Program-made: the position numbers and the translations under genes
Assembly: GCA_021783435.1 (NCBI GenBank)
Contig: JAJXUC010000108.1
Coordinates: 1 to 13,232 of the forward strand
DNA: 13,232 bases
DNA from: Pseudomonadota bacterium
GTDB lineage: Bacteria; Pseudomonadota; Gammaproteobacteria; Burkholderiales; Burkholderiaceae
Reading direction: 5' to 3'
Shown: positions 7,125 to 13,232 of the stretch, piece after piece
Layout: each line of letters begins with the position of its first letter
Numbering within the stretch: the first letter of the stretch is position 1
Notes under the pieces: generated by a model
Database searches by the model: none
Seen by the model: only the letters and a program-made list of their open reading frames with translations
Told to the model about the DNA's origin: nothing

Positions 7125-8344
7125 GGGGCGCGCACCTCGTCAGCGGACGACTTGAAGACCTGGCGGGGCCGAGGATCGGGGACTTTGTTGAGCAAGGCAT
7201 ATCCCAATCCGACAAAGGGATTGATCAAGCCCCAGGAGGCACGAATAGCGAGTTTGATCGGCACGACATCGGCACCGAGGTCTTGTTTGATGGCGTAGGT
7301 CGTCAGCCCCATTTCCAGGCGCTTGGCGCCAAGCAGAATGGCCGTTTCGACCACCTTCTCGGCAACGTAGATATAGAGACTGTCGTTCTGCGCGACTTCA
7401 CGGCCGACGTAAAGCCACCGCAGCATCGCTCCGTCCATCAGCAGCAAAGCGTGACCGACCAGCGCATCGCCTCTGTAAAACAAGAGCACCTTGGCCAGCG
7501 CTCCCATGCGGGCTGGAAGTTCGCGGTAGAACGTCGGCGTGAGGACCTCGCGTTGAAACTCGCTGGCATGGGTATGCACCTCCATCCACTGCGCGCACAG
7601 TGTATCGGCCAGAGGCGCGAAATCGTCCACCAGTTCGTGGCGGATACCCGCGTCGACATTGCGCTTGAGATGCTTGTTGAGCTTGCTGCGGAAATAGCTG
7701 CGCATGGCCGCCTGATATTGCTGCGGCGTGGACCAACGGATATCCATGTAGGTATTGGGCAGGCTGTCAGTCCAGTGGTAGCCGTGACGACGAAAGTGTT
7801 CACGCAAGCCTTGCGCATTCGGTTCAAAATCGCGCACGACGATGATCAGGCATCGTTCCTTTTTCGCCAGCGCACGCAGTTCTCTGTTGAGCGCATCGAT
7901 GATGGCCTCATCCGAAGCGGATTCGACGCGGATATATGGCGGGCTGCTGATGGTGATCGGGGTGCCGCATTCGAGCATCTTCCACTTCAGGAAACTGGGG
8001 AACACCTTGCGAATGCCGTCAAGCACGCGACGGATGAATGACGGCGCAAAGATCGCAATGTCTGTGGTTACGGTATAGACGGCGGCTATGGCAACAGCAG
8101 ATGCGCCTTCGTACACAATGACGTAGCGGTAAGCGAAGTCGTTCATGCCGGAGCGTTCGATGACGCCCCAGAAGTCACGCGTCATGGCCACCGAGCCGCG
8201 CGCGCAAAGGCCATCCCAATCCCTCGGCTCGATCTCACCAAGGCGGTTGAATATTCTTGTTTCCAAACTTTTTGAAGTATTTTTTGAAAAAATAAACCGT
8301 CTGATGGCGAATGCCTGGAGCGGATCGGCGAACCATACGAACAT
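7121..8344 (-). CDS. FemAB/GNAT-like acyltransferase
   Basis: This 407-residue protein resembles the FemAB/GNAT-like acyltransferases often found in polysaccharide loci (PF13480 type). Supporting segments are RDWDGLCARG (about 41-50), the basic helix AMRSYFRSKLNKHLKRNV (213-230) preceding the second GNAT-like domain, and the core strands AKVLLFYRGDALVGHALLLMDGAMLRWLYVG (284-314). After these come YIYVAEKVVETAILLGAKRLEMG (324-346). It may N- or O-acylate a sugar, or transfer an amino acid. It heads the minus-strand operon with the SDR and kpsS genes. The first 27 residues are Lys/Phe/Asn-rich, AT-rich and atypical. The ATG at 8344 has only a weak AGG next to it, so an internal start such as TTG at 8266 is possible. 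Confidence 0.75.
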   Translation of the reverse strand: MFVWFADPLQAFAIRRFIFSKNTSKSLETRIFNRLGEIEPRDWDGLCARGSVAMTRDFWGVIERSGMNDFAYRYVIVYEGASAVAIAAVYTVTTDIAIFAPSFIRRVLDGIRKVFPSFLKWKMLECGTPITISSPPYIRVESASDEAIIDALNRELRALAKKERCLIIVVRDFEPNAQGLREHFRRHGYHWTDSLPNTYMDIRWSTPQQYQAAMRSYFRSKLNKHLKRNVDAGIRHELVDDFAPLADTLCAQWMEVHTHASEFQREVLTPTFYRELPARMGALAKVLLFYRGDALVGHALLLMDGAMLRWLYVGREVAQNDSLYIYVAEKVVETAILLGAKRLEMGLTTYAIKQDLGADVVPIKLAIRASWGLINPFVGLGYALLNKVPDPRPRQVFKSSADEVRAP

Positions 8345-8461
8345 CCTAGCGGCCGCCGATGGAGATCGGGGCTACGCCTGCGCACGCGACATACGAGCAG
8401 GCCGTTGAAGTACTTGTCTGACGCACGAGTTCCAGCCTCTGCAATCGCGTCATGGCGATCA

Positions 8462-8640
8462 TCAGGTGCTCAATTTCTGAACAAGCGAGGCGATTTCGTC
8501 CCGCACAGGTCGGCAGACGATGTTGGCGCCGATGCCGATTTGAGCCAGGCGCCGGATTTGCGGTGAGCCGGCTGGAGCGCGACGACATTCAAGCCTGACG
8601 CCGCACGCAGTTCGTCTGCCGTGGTTCACTCGCCCATCGG
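8462..8640 (-). pseudogene. Possible gene remnant, unidentified
   Basis: Two minus-strand frames look protein-like but are not joined: one reads ELRAASGLNVVALQPAHRK and the next reads RRLAQIGIGANIV then VRDEIASLVQKLST before a TGA at 8462. This would fit the frameshifted 3' end of a gene, but no family is recognised and no start is visible. The left arm of the 27-bp inverted repeat lies inside it. The alternative is that the region is non-coding. Confidence 0.22.
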
Positions 8641-8671
8641 CATGTGGCTCAAATCGGCATCGGCGCCAACA
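8521..8671. repeat. 27-bp perfect inverted repeat flanking 97 bp
   Basis: Positions 8521-8547 begin TGTTGGCGCCGATGCC and end TGAGCCA; 8645-8671 is the exact reverse complement over all 27 bases. The repeat stops cleanly at both ends (8520/8672 and 8548/8644 do not pair). The outer end of the right arm lies within a few bases of where homology to the hydantoinase fragment stops. The 151-bp unit resembles a small non-autonomous element (MITE-like) with TG...CA arms, but no target-site duplication is seen. An inverted duplication during rearrangement is the alternative. Confidence 0.7.
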
Positions 8672-8672
8672 C

Positions 8673-9104
8673 TTTGATGTGCTGGCGGGCGCGCTCGACG
8701 TTGAGCTTGATGGCGCCGCCGAGGAAGTTGTCCGGGTTGAGGTACCCCAGAATGACGTGGCAATCCGACACCGAAACCGTGTCGAGGCCGCTTTTTTCCC
8801 AACAGGTGCCGACCCGGTAACCGGCACTGTCGGGGCCGAGCTTGATGGATCCGCTGTAGGGGTCAAGCCGAACGAAGCTGCCGGCACCGGCGCCTACCGA
8901 GTCCATGGCCACCAGCGGCAGCGAGAGCACCAGGCGCGCCATGTCGGGATCGGAGGCGATGGCGAAATTGCCCTTCGTGATCAGGGCCATGTCGAAGCTC
9001 GTGCCGCCGATATCGCTGCAGGCGATGTTCTCGTAATGGCAGCGGTCGGGACGCTTCTGCAAGGCGACGAAGGTAGGCCCGATCCTGCCGCCGCGCATGA
9101 ACCT
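8673..9104 (-). pseudogene. Internal fragment of a hydantoinase/acetone-carboxylase-type subunit
   Basis: The minus strand encodes about 144 residues that read like the middle of a HyuA/AcxA-family protein (acetone carboxylase or N-methylhydantoinase A subunit, normally about 700 residues). The visible motifs are RIGPTFVAL, ENIACSDIGGTSFDMALIT (the nucleotide-binding DIGGTSFD), MDSVGAGAGSFVRLDPYSG, IKLGPDSAGYRVG and GYLNPDNFLGGAIKLNVERA. Both ends of the gene are missing. On the left the homology stops at the inverted repeat and a stop codon follows within ten codons; on the right it fades near the start of the next plus-strand gene. It cannot be functional alone. The frame is still open, so the truncation looks fairly recent. 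Confidence 0.72.
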
Positions 9105-9213
9105 TAGAGATGTGTTGTCTGACCGCTTCGCTTGCCAGAAGTCGCCCCGACTTGCACCGGAGGAAGATGCTGGGACGATGGACGCATCGCAACTCCATCC
9201 ATCGAGGTTCCTG

Positions 9214-10089
9214 ATGCTCCACCTGCTCACTTCCATCCTTCTCCGATTCCGCGCCTCGCCCGCTGCCACCTTGGCGCCGCCTGCCAACACCTCCTCGTCC
9301 CGCATCGATGCGTATTCCATGGGCGTCGGCGATCGCATCGCGGCCCAACTGCGACAAGCCGTTGGCATCACCGCAAGCGATCTCGTGGAACTGATCGCCA
9401 ACGGCCGCTATTGCACGATCTGCGAACGCGCGATTGGCTCCCGCCTCGCGTGGGCTACAACCTCCGACGCGCGCGCGACGCTGGCACAGACGCCCCGCGA
9501 TCTGCGCCTGCTGGTGTTCGATCCCGAGCGGATTGCCTTCTTCGTCGTCTTTGCCGCGGTCGATCCCGACCGGGAGCGTTTCACAGTCACGCGGGTCACC
9601 ACCACCCGGCACTACGAGGAGGTGCGCTGGAAGCTGTTGCCGCCCGACCTCTACCGATGCGCTTGTGCCAAGTCCATCGCCTCACCACAGGAGCGCGACT
9701 GCATCGTTGCAGCGGCGATTGGCGAACGTGCCCTCGACGCCCTGCCGATTTTGTTCGCGCTCGAGGACGACAAACGCTTGGTCTGGGTCGAACTGGTGAT
9801 GCGCGACGGCCATCAGAAGCGCCTGGGCATCCTGCCGTTCGAGTTCAAAAAACAGCGCGCCACCGATTTACCTTCGCTGGACGGGTTCTGGGCATGGATG
9901 CAGACCACACCACAGGCGCACGACTCCCCCATCGCGCGTGACGCAGTCGCCGCAATTCGCCTTGTCGGTCAGCGCGACCCGTATGACGTCACGTTGACTC
10001 TTCACGCGTTGACTGGGGACTCAGGCGCGCGCATGCTGCCGATCGCCATGCCAACGACACCGAAGTCCTCCCAGCCGGCTGTGGTGTGA
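9214..10089 (+). CDS. Hypothetical protein with paired cysteine motifs
   Basis: This 291-residue protein is not recognised. It begins with a short hydrophobic segment, LHLLTSILL, followed by a Pro/Ala/Ser-rich linker and then a globular region from about residue 36. Two cysteine pairs stand out, YCTICERA and YRCACAKS, which could bind metal. The segments RLLVFDPERIAFFVVFAAVD and RLVWVELVMRDGHQKRLGILPFEF look like beta strands. The ATG at 9214 has GAGG six bases before it. In-frame ATGs at 9097 and 9178 would add up to 39 residues; the 9097 start would lie in the hydantoinase remnant. It is followed by an AAA+ ATPase gene 243 bases downstream on the same strand, so the two could be functionally linked. 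Confidence 0.68.
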   Translation: MLHLLTSILLRFRASPAATLAPPANTSSSRIDAYSMGVGDRIAAQLRQAVGITASDLVELIANGRYCTICERAIGSRLAWATTSDARATLAQTPRDLRLLVFDPERIAFFVVFAAVDPDRERFTVTRVTTTRHYEEVRWKLLPPDLYRCACAKSIASPQERDCIVAAAIGERALDALPILFALEDDKRLVWVELVMRDGHQKRLGILPFEFKKQRATDLPSLDGFWAWMQTTPQAHDSPIARDAVAAIRLVGQRDPYDVTLTLHALTGDSGARMLPIAMPTTPKSSQPAVV

Positions 10090-10095
10090 TGCTCT

Positions 10096-10113
10096 GCCGG
10101 AAGGGATTCCGGC
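10096..10113 (+). terminator. GC-rich hairpin after the hypothetical gene
   Basis: GCCGGAA (10096-10102) and TTCCGGC (10107-10113) form a perfect seven-base-pair stem with a GGGA loop, six bases after the stop codon of the upstream gene. There is no T-tract, so it may act as an mRNA 3'-end stabiliser or an inefficient terminator. Confidence 0.45.
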
Positions 10114-10332
10114 CTCGATGGCTCCGAACCCAACCCGGCCCACAGGAATTTGCCATGGAGGACGTATCTCCAACGCTGAAGGGGGATCAGTGATCTCCAC
10201 TTTGGCGCATGGCGTGCCATTGCGGGCCGTGCGCGCATCCCATGGCTTGCGGTGTGACGCCTGCGCTGCTGAGCCCCGCCCGTATACACGCACAATCGAC
10301 CCACCCCACCCTCACCTCCTTCCTCCTTCCCT

Positions 10333-11454
10333 ATGACCGCAACCCTCGCCGATCTCTGCACCTCGATCCCTGCGTCGATCCAACACGACACCTGGTACGC
10401 AACCCTTGTCGACCGCGCCCGGCAGGCCACGCTGGCGCGCCACCGCTGCGCGGTCACTGAGCACCTCCGATTGCGGGTGCATCTGGATCGCTGGCACGCC
10501 TGGTTTGAGGCGCGGCCGTCGTGGTCGCTGTACTCAGGCACCGACCGCGGCGGGCGCGTGGCGTCGCTGGCCTTCGACGGCGAGCGCGGTGTGCTCATGA
10601 TCCTGCGCATGGACCAGGATGCCCACCGGCGCGCGGGCAGCGCATTGCGCGAGCTTCTGCGCGAGACCACCGACTCGCCCCCACAGGGCGCCGCGCTCAC
10701 CGCCGCGGACTTCCCCGCCGAGGTCACGGTGCTGGGCTCGCCAGAGCTGGCCCGCGCCGTCGCGGCCGAGCTTGGCGAGGCGTTCGATGCCGCCGGATGC
10801 GCCATCCACTGGATGCATGGCGGCGAATACGGCGAGGCCGTGGAGCTTCCCCTGCGCGAGGATCTGCGCGCGCTGCCGCAGATGTTCCCCTTCCTGGGCG
10901 CACCCCTGCAGGACTATTACGACGCCTACACCGCCTCGTCCGCTTCGGTCCTGCTGCTCATGGGACCGCCTGGGACGGGCAAGACCTCCTTCATTCGCGG
11001 CTACCTGCAGCACACCCGCAGCGATGCCCTGGTGAGCTACGACCCGGCGCTGCTCGCCACCGACCGACCGCTGAGCGCCTTTCTCAGCGGCGAGACCGGC
11101 GTGTTTGTGCTCGAAGACGCCGACGCCATGCTCGCCTCGCGTGAACAGGGCAACACCCTGATGCACCGGCTGCTATCGGTCGGCGATGGCTTGGTGACCC
11201 TGGCCGGTAAGAAGATGATCTTCTCGACCAATCTCGACAGCCCGGCCGACGTCGATCCTGCGCTGGTGCGCGCCGGGCGCTGCTTCGACGTGCTGCGCTT
11301 TCGGCCTCTGGACTTCGCCGAGTGCTGCGCCCTGGCGCGTGCCGCCGGTGTGCCAGAGCCGTCGGATGCCGGGCGCGCGTATACCGCCGCCGAGATCTTC
11401 CACCCGGTTGACAACGAGCGCCGCAGCCTGCAACGCCGCGCGGGCTTTGTCTGA
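10333..11454 (+). CDS. BCS1-like AAA+ ATPase with uncharacterised N-terminal domain
   Basis: The C-terminal half of this 373-residue protein is an AAA+ domain. Walker A is GPPGTGKTS (211-219) followed by FI, as in BCS1. Walker B reads VFVLEDAD (257-264) with the Glu-Asp order seen in BCS1 (LLEDVD) rather than the usual Asp-Glu. Sensor 1 is IFSTN (Asn300), and RAGR (Arg313, Arg316) matches the arginine-finger segment PALIRPGR. The first 200 residues match no family I know and may bind substrate. Such proteins act as ATP-driven remodelling or unfolding machines. No Shine-Dalgarno precedes the ATG at 10333; instead there is a G-free pyrimidine-rich tract. The protein ends RRAGFV, which looks natural. 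Its client is unknown. Confidence 0.82.
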   Translation: MTATLADLCTSIPASIQHDTWYATLVDRARQATLARHRCAVTEHLRLRVHLDRWHAWFEARPSWSLYSGTDRGGRVASLAFDGERGVLMILRMDQDAHRRAGSALRELLRETTDSPPQGAALTAADFPAEVTVLGSPELARAVAAELGEAFDAAGCAIHWMHGGEYGEAVELPLREDLRALPQMFPFLGAPLQDYYDAYTASSASVLLLMGPPGTGKTSFIRGYLQHTRSDALVSYDPALLATDRPLSAFLSGETGVFVLEDADAMLASREQGNTLMHRLLSVGDGLVTLAGKKMIFSTNLDSPADVDPALVRAGRCFDVLRFRPLDFAECCALARAAGVPEPSDAGRAYTAAEIFHPVDNERRSLQRRAGFV

Positions 11455-11524
11455 AACGTCATCGTCTTGGATGATAGATCGCGCTGCACGGGCGCCATCG
11501 CTGCCGATTTTTGGGACGGTCCGG

Positions 11525-11860
11525 CTACATCCCTTGCAGCCGCCGCCCCCTGCGCCGCAGGGAGGATGCGGCCAAGGTGAGAGCGAGCCAGCCGCTTGCC
11601 GCGACGAGAACGCCAATTGCCGGATCGTGCGCGCGGATCGCGAGGACCACGACGGCGAGGATCTGAAGGTAGGCCAGGATATGGACGTCCCGCGCCAGGT
11701 GCTGCAGCGCCTGGTCGCGGACCACAAGACGCAACCGACCGGCCCCTCGTCGGTCCAGCCGTCCGGCAAGCGCCGCCATCGCGCGGGGGAGCGTGGCGCA
11801 GGCGGCTGCGGTCAGGATCACCACGGCGCCGTAAAGCCACAGGGTCTGGGAAGCTGTCAT
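11525..11860 (-). CDS. Small membrane protein, unknown function
   Basis: This 111-residue protein has three likely membrane segments: LYGAVVILTAAACATLP (about 9-25), ILAYLQILAVVVLAI (about 61-75) and AIGVLVAASGWLALTLAA (about 81-98). A basic loop lies between the first two and there is an Arg-rich C-terminus (SLRRRGRRLQG). Third codon positions are strongly GC, as expected for a real gene here. It converges with the ATPase gene, with 70 bases between the stops. There is no obvious Shine-Dalgarno before the ATG at 11860. The family is unknown. Confidence 0.6.
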   Translation of the reverse strand: MTASQTLWLYGAVVILTAAACATLPRAMAALAGRLDRRGAGRLRLVVRDQALQHLARDVHILAYLQILAVVVLAIRAHDPAIGVLVAASGWLALTLAASSLRRRGRRLQGM

Positions 11861-12122
11861 GAGTTTTCAGGCGAGGAAGAGGCTGGGTCGCCGGGGCGAC
11901 TGGGGTATGGCGTCATTAGACAACATGACCATGCGCCCGAGGAAGCGTACGCACCCCAAAATGCTGTGTGGGTCCATGCCGGCAGCGCTCTACGCCGTGC
12001 CCATGCTTGCAGCCGACCAGAACCTACGCGGGTGCGGCGCTTGCGCTGCGCAGATTCTGGGCGACACTGTCCGCAAAGGAGCGCTCGCACGCATCTCGTT
12101 CAACCCATCGAATCCCCGCTGA
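11859..12122 (+). CDS. Possible 87-residue hypothetical protein
   Basis: An open frame from ATG 11859 to TGA 12120-12122 encodes an Arg-rich N-terminus and a more ordinary tail (CAAQILGDTVRKGALARISFN). Its start codon overlaps the start codon of the divergent membrane protein by two bases. No clear Shine-Dalgarno or family is visible. It may be spurious, and other frames are also open here. Confidence 0.28.
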   Translation: MSFQARKRLGRRGDWGMASLDNMTMRPRKRTHPKMLCGSMPAALYAVPMLAADQNLRGCGACAAQILGDTVRKGALARISFNPSNPR

Positions 12123-12130
12123 CGCAGCAG

Positions 12131-12433
12131 TTGCTGCAGATTTGCGCCGTGTACGGGGTCAGTCCATTCTTTGCCAGTACCGGGACCAAAGGCGCAGCGG
12201 GGCGGCGCTGCCTCCAACTGCGATTTGACTCGTTCCTGGAACTGCGTACGTTCGAAAGGTTCGCGCAAGAACAGGGGTTGCGGGCTGCAACGCAGGAGAT
12301 CGATACGACGGAGGATCCTGGATCCTGGTGTGCCCCGACGCCACCCTGCGTTGACTCAGCCCTGCCCGCACCCTGGATCTTGCCGAGTTCTCGGCTTGCT
12401 GCAATGCGCCGATCTGCTCCAAACAGTCGATGA
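12131..12433 (+). pseudogene. Possible decayed gene without a usable start
   Basis: The frame reading LLQICAVYGVSPFFAS (from 12131) and then LRFDSFLELRTFERFAQEQGLR looks like a natural soluble protein. It has no ATG nearby; only TTG at 12131 and GTG at 12149 are in frame, and neither has a Shine-Dalgarno. After about 12300 the frame turns Pro/Arg-rich, while another frame reads GGSWILVCPDATLR followed by a stop at about 12339. A GGATCCT tandem duplication (12313-12326) marks the place. A frameshifted remnant is one reading; a non-coding region is the other. No family is recognised. Confidence 0.28.
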
Positions 12434-12608
12434 CGGCGGCGGGTCCAGTTGCGCCGACGCACGGCGCGTGTAACATGATTTCCATCGTCCCTTCGTCGAG
12501 GTGGTTTCCCCCGCGCACATCCTGAATCGGCCGCCGTTGCGGCCCCAAGCATGGCACCACGCACACCCTTCGTGCGTCTGCACTGTCCATCGCTTTCAGG
12601 AGAATCCC

Positions 12609-12824
12609 ATGCGCGAAGAACGCCTTGACCCCCTGCTCGTCCAGCTCGTCGCCCAGGGCGCGACGCTCGAAGAGTCCCACCGCGACGGCCGGCGCTACAC
12701 CTTGATCGCCGGCCACCAGCGTCTGCCCATCAGTGCGGTCCTCGGCGTCAAGCTCGAACGCGAGGGGCATATCCGCCCGCTGTGCCGCCTCAGCGGCAAG
12801 ACGCTCTGGGTGGCGAGCACCTGA
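12609..12824 (+). CDS. Small hypothetical protein (71 aa)
   Basis: The ATG at 12609 is preceded by AGGAGA (12598-12603) at a five-base spacing, one of the best ribosome binding sites in the right half. The product has short strands (YTLIAGHQRLPI, IRPLCRLSGKTLWV) and no signal peptide or membrane segment. The longer frame from 12501 lacks such a site. It is followed by an inverted-repeat region and then another gene on the same strand. No function is recognised; its size and setting suit accessory genes of integrative elements. Confidence 0.62.
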   Translation: MREERLDPLLVQLVAQGATLEESHRDGRRYTLIAGHQRLPISAVLGVKLEREGHIRPLCRLSGKTLWVAST

Positions 12825-12850
12825 AGTCTGTCGCCTGTCGAGCAGTCGGC

Positions 12851-12901
12851 AGTCGGCAAACCCGTCTTGCCAGCTTGCACCCACCGCCTGGCTTGCCGAC
12901 T
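12851..12901. repeat. Nested inverted repeat between two small genes
   Basis: AGTCGGCAA (12851-12859) pairs with TTGCCGACT (12893-12901), and inside it GCCAG (12869-12873) pairs with CTGGC (12888-12892) directly next to the outer stem. AGTCGGC is itself half of a tandem pair (GCAGTCG twice from 12843). The structure could act as a terminator without a T-tract or as a protein-binding site. Confidence 0.45.
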
Positions 12902-12970
12902 TGCGCAACGCCTTTCGTGCGGGATGATGGTTCTGGAGATGCCCCGGTGGACATCCGAGGAGAAAGAGCA

Positions 12971-13232
12971 ATGAAAATGTTGGTGGCGACGCGGATCCCG
13001 TTCCTGGTTTTGAAACGGCAGGGATGGCCTGGGGCGGCGGTGGCCGCGCTGCTCCTTGCCGTTAACCCTGCTGCTGTGGCCGCTGGCCGCATTCTGGGCC
13101 ATGCGCTGCGCCGTGCAGGCGCAGGAAGTCAGGCCATGGCATGGCCGGACCCGGAGGGACTTCTGATGCTCCCGTGCACCTGTCCCCAGTGCGGCACGAA
13201 CGATGCACGCAAGGTCATCGCTGATGCACGAG
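12971..13232 (+). CDS. Partial gene with hydrophobic N-terminus and Cys-x2-Cys segment (runs off window)
   Basis: An open frame from ATG 12971, with GAGGAG at 12957-12962 eight bases upstream, stays open to the window end (87 codons). It begins MKMLVATRIPFLVLK and has a hydrophobic AAVAALLLAVNPAAVAA segment like a signal peptide; further on is CTCPQCGT. An alternative reading exists. Around 13050 another frame continues as LPLTLLLWPLAAFWAMRCAVQAQ and stops at 13164-13166, overlapping an in-frame ATG at 13166 with a strong GGAGGG seven bases before it. So this could be a frameshifted small membrane protein followed by a separate gene. No family is recognised. Confidence 0.5.
   Translation, partial: MKMLVATRIPFLVLKRQGWPGAAVAALLLAVNPAAVAAGRILGHALRRAGAGSQAMAWPDPEGLLMLPCTCPQCGTNDARKVIADAR
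13166..13232 (+). CDS. Alternative start of a Cys-containing gene (partial)
   Basis: ATG 13166 is preceded by GGAGGG (13153-13158) at seven bases, stronger than most sites nearby. It would encode MLPCTCPQCGTNDARKV and continue past the edge. The CxCPxC cluster suggests a zinc-binding knuckle. It is in the same frame as the longer open frame from 12971, so the two entries are alternatives: one long gene, or a small membrane protein gene plus this one, joined by a TGATG overlap. Confidence 0.4.
   Translation, partial: MLPCTCPQCGTNDARKVIADAR

Noticed and set aside
7283..8041. 252-codon plus-strand frame opposite the acyltransferase gene
   Set aside because: The minus strand has coherent acyltransferase motifs and operon overlaps; the plus frame is rich in His/Arg/Gln with no known motif.
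9139..9153. Hairpin AAGTCG-CCC-CGACTT before the 291-aa gene
   Set aside because: The stem is only six base pairs with a three-base loop and no supporting context, so chance is likely in GC-rich DNA.
8863..9612. Minus-strand frames opposite the 291-aa gene
   Set aside because: Outside the hydantoinase homology (8673-9104) these frames show no protein-like pattern and run antisense to a plus frame with a good ribosome binding site.
10283..10288. TATACA as a promoter -10 box for the ATPase gene
   Set aside because: No -35-like hexamer lies at 15-19 bases upstream, so it cannot be called a promoter.
10534..11166. 210-codon minus-strand frame opposite the ATPase gene
   Set aside because: It is antisense to the Walker A and B coding sequence and has no motifs of its own.
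12159..12971. 270-codon minus-strand frame spanning the small genes at the right
   Set aside because: It begins LLGCPPGHLQNHH and shows low-complexity Arg/Ala/Gln composition with no domain; the 71-aa plus-strand gene within it has a strong ribosome binding site.

Overview
The window looks like a stretch of a GC-rich (roughly 60%) Gram-negative chromosome, most likely a betaproteobacterium of the Burkholderiales type. This rests on the Kps-type capsule genes, an outer-membrane barrel protein ending in Phe, and GC-rich third codon positions. The taxonomic guess is inference; no marker gene is present.

Left part (1-8344): a capsule or surface-polysaccharide locus. After the 3' end of an unknown gene and an intrinsic terminator come a GT4-type glycosyltransferase and, overlapping it, a KpsC-like beta-Kdo transferase reduced to one catalytic module (the C-terminal-type module). 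A small outer-membrane barrel gene follows. On the opposite strand, read leftwards, lies a tightly packed three-gene operon: a FemAB/GNAT-like acyltransferase, an extended SDR epimerase/dehydratase and KpsS. KpsC and KpsS normally build the poly-Kdo linker on the lipid that anchors group 2-type capsules exported by an ABC transporter. The other enzymes probably make or modify sugars of the polymer. The ABC transporter genes are not in the window.

Between the two capsule blocks sits a complete hipBA toxin-antitoxin pair (3180-4759). Upstream of it are three copies of an inverted repeat, AAATCC-N12-GGATTT, starting at exactly 50-bp intervals (3053, 3103, 3153). The last one overlaps the hipB ribosome binding site. 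These are very likely HipB operators.

Middle (8345-9213): a gene graveyard. It holds a decayed internal fragment of a hydantoinase/acetone-carboxylase-type subunit on the minus strand. At its left edge is a 27-bp perfect inverted repeat (8521-8547 / 8645-8671) whose right arm ends where the recognisable homology ends, marking a rearrangement or a small mobile-element relic.

Right part (9214-13232): an accessory region of poorly characterised genes, probably part of an island or integrated element. It has a 291-aa unknown protein with two Cys-x(1-2)-Cys motifs, a BCS1-like AAA+ ATPase with an unassigned N-terminal half, a small convergent membrane protein, a weakly supported 87-aa reading frame, a possibly decayed frame, a 71-aa unknown protein with a good ribosome binding site, and one gene (or two overlapping genes) running off the right edge. 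No integrase, transposase, tRNA, rRNA or CRISPR array was seen.
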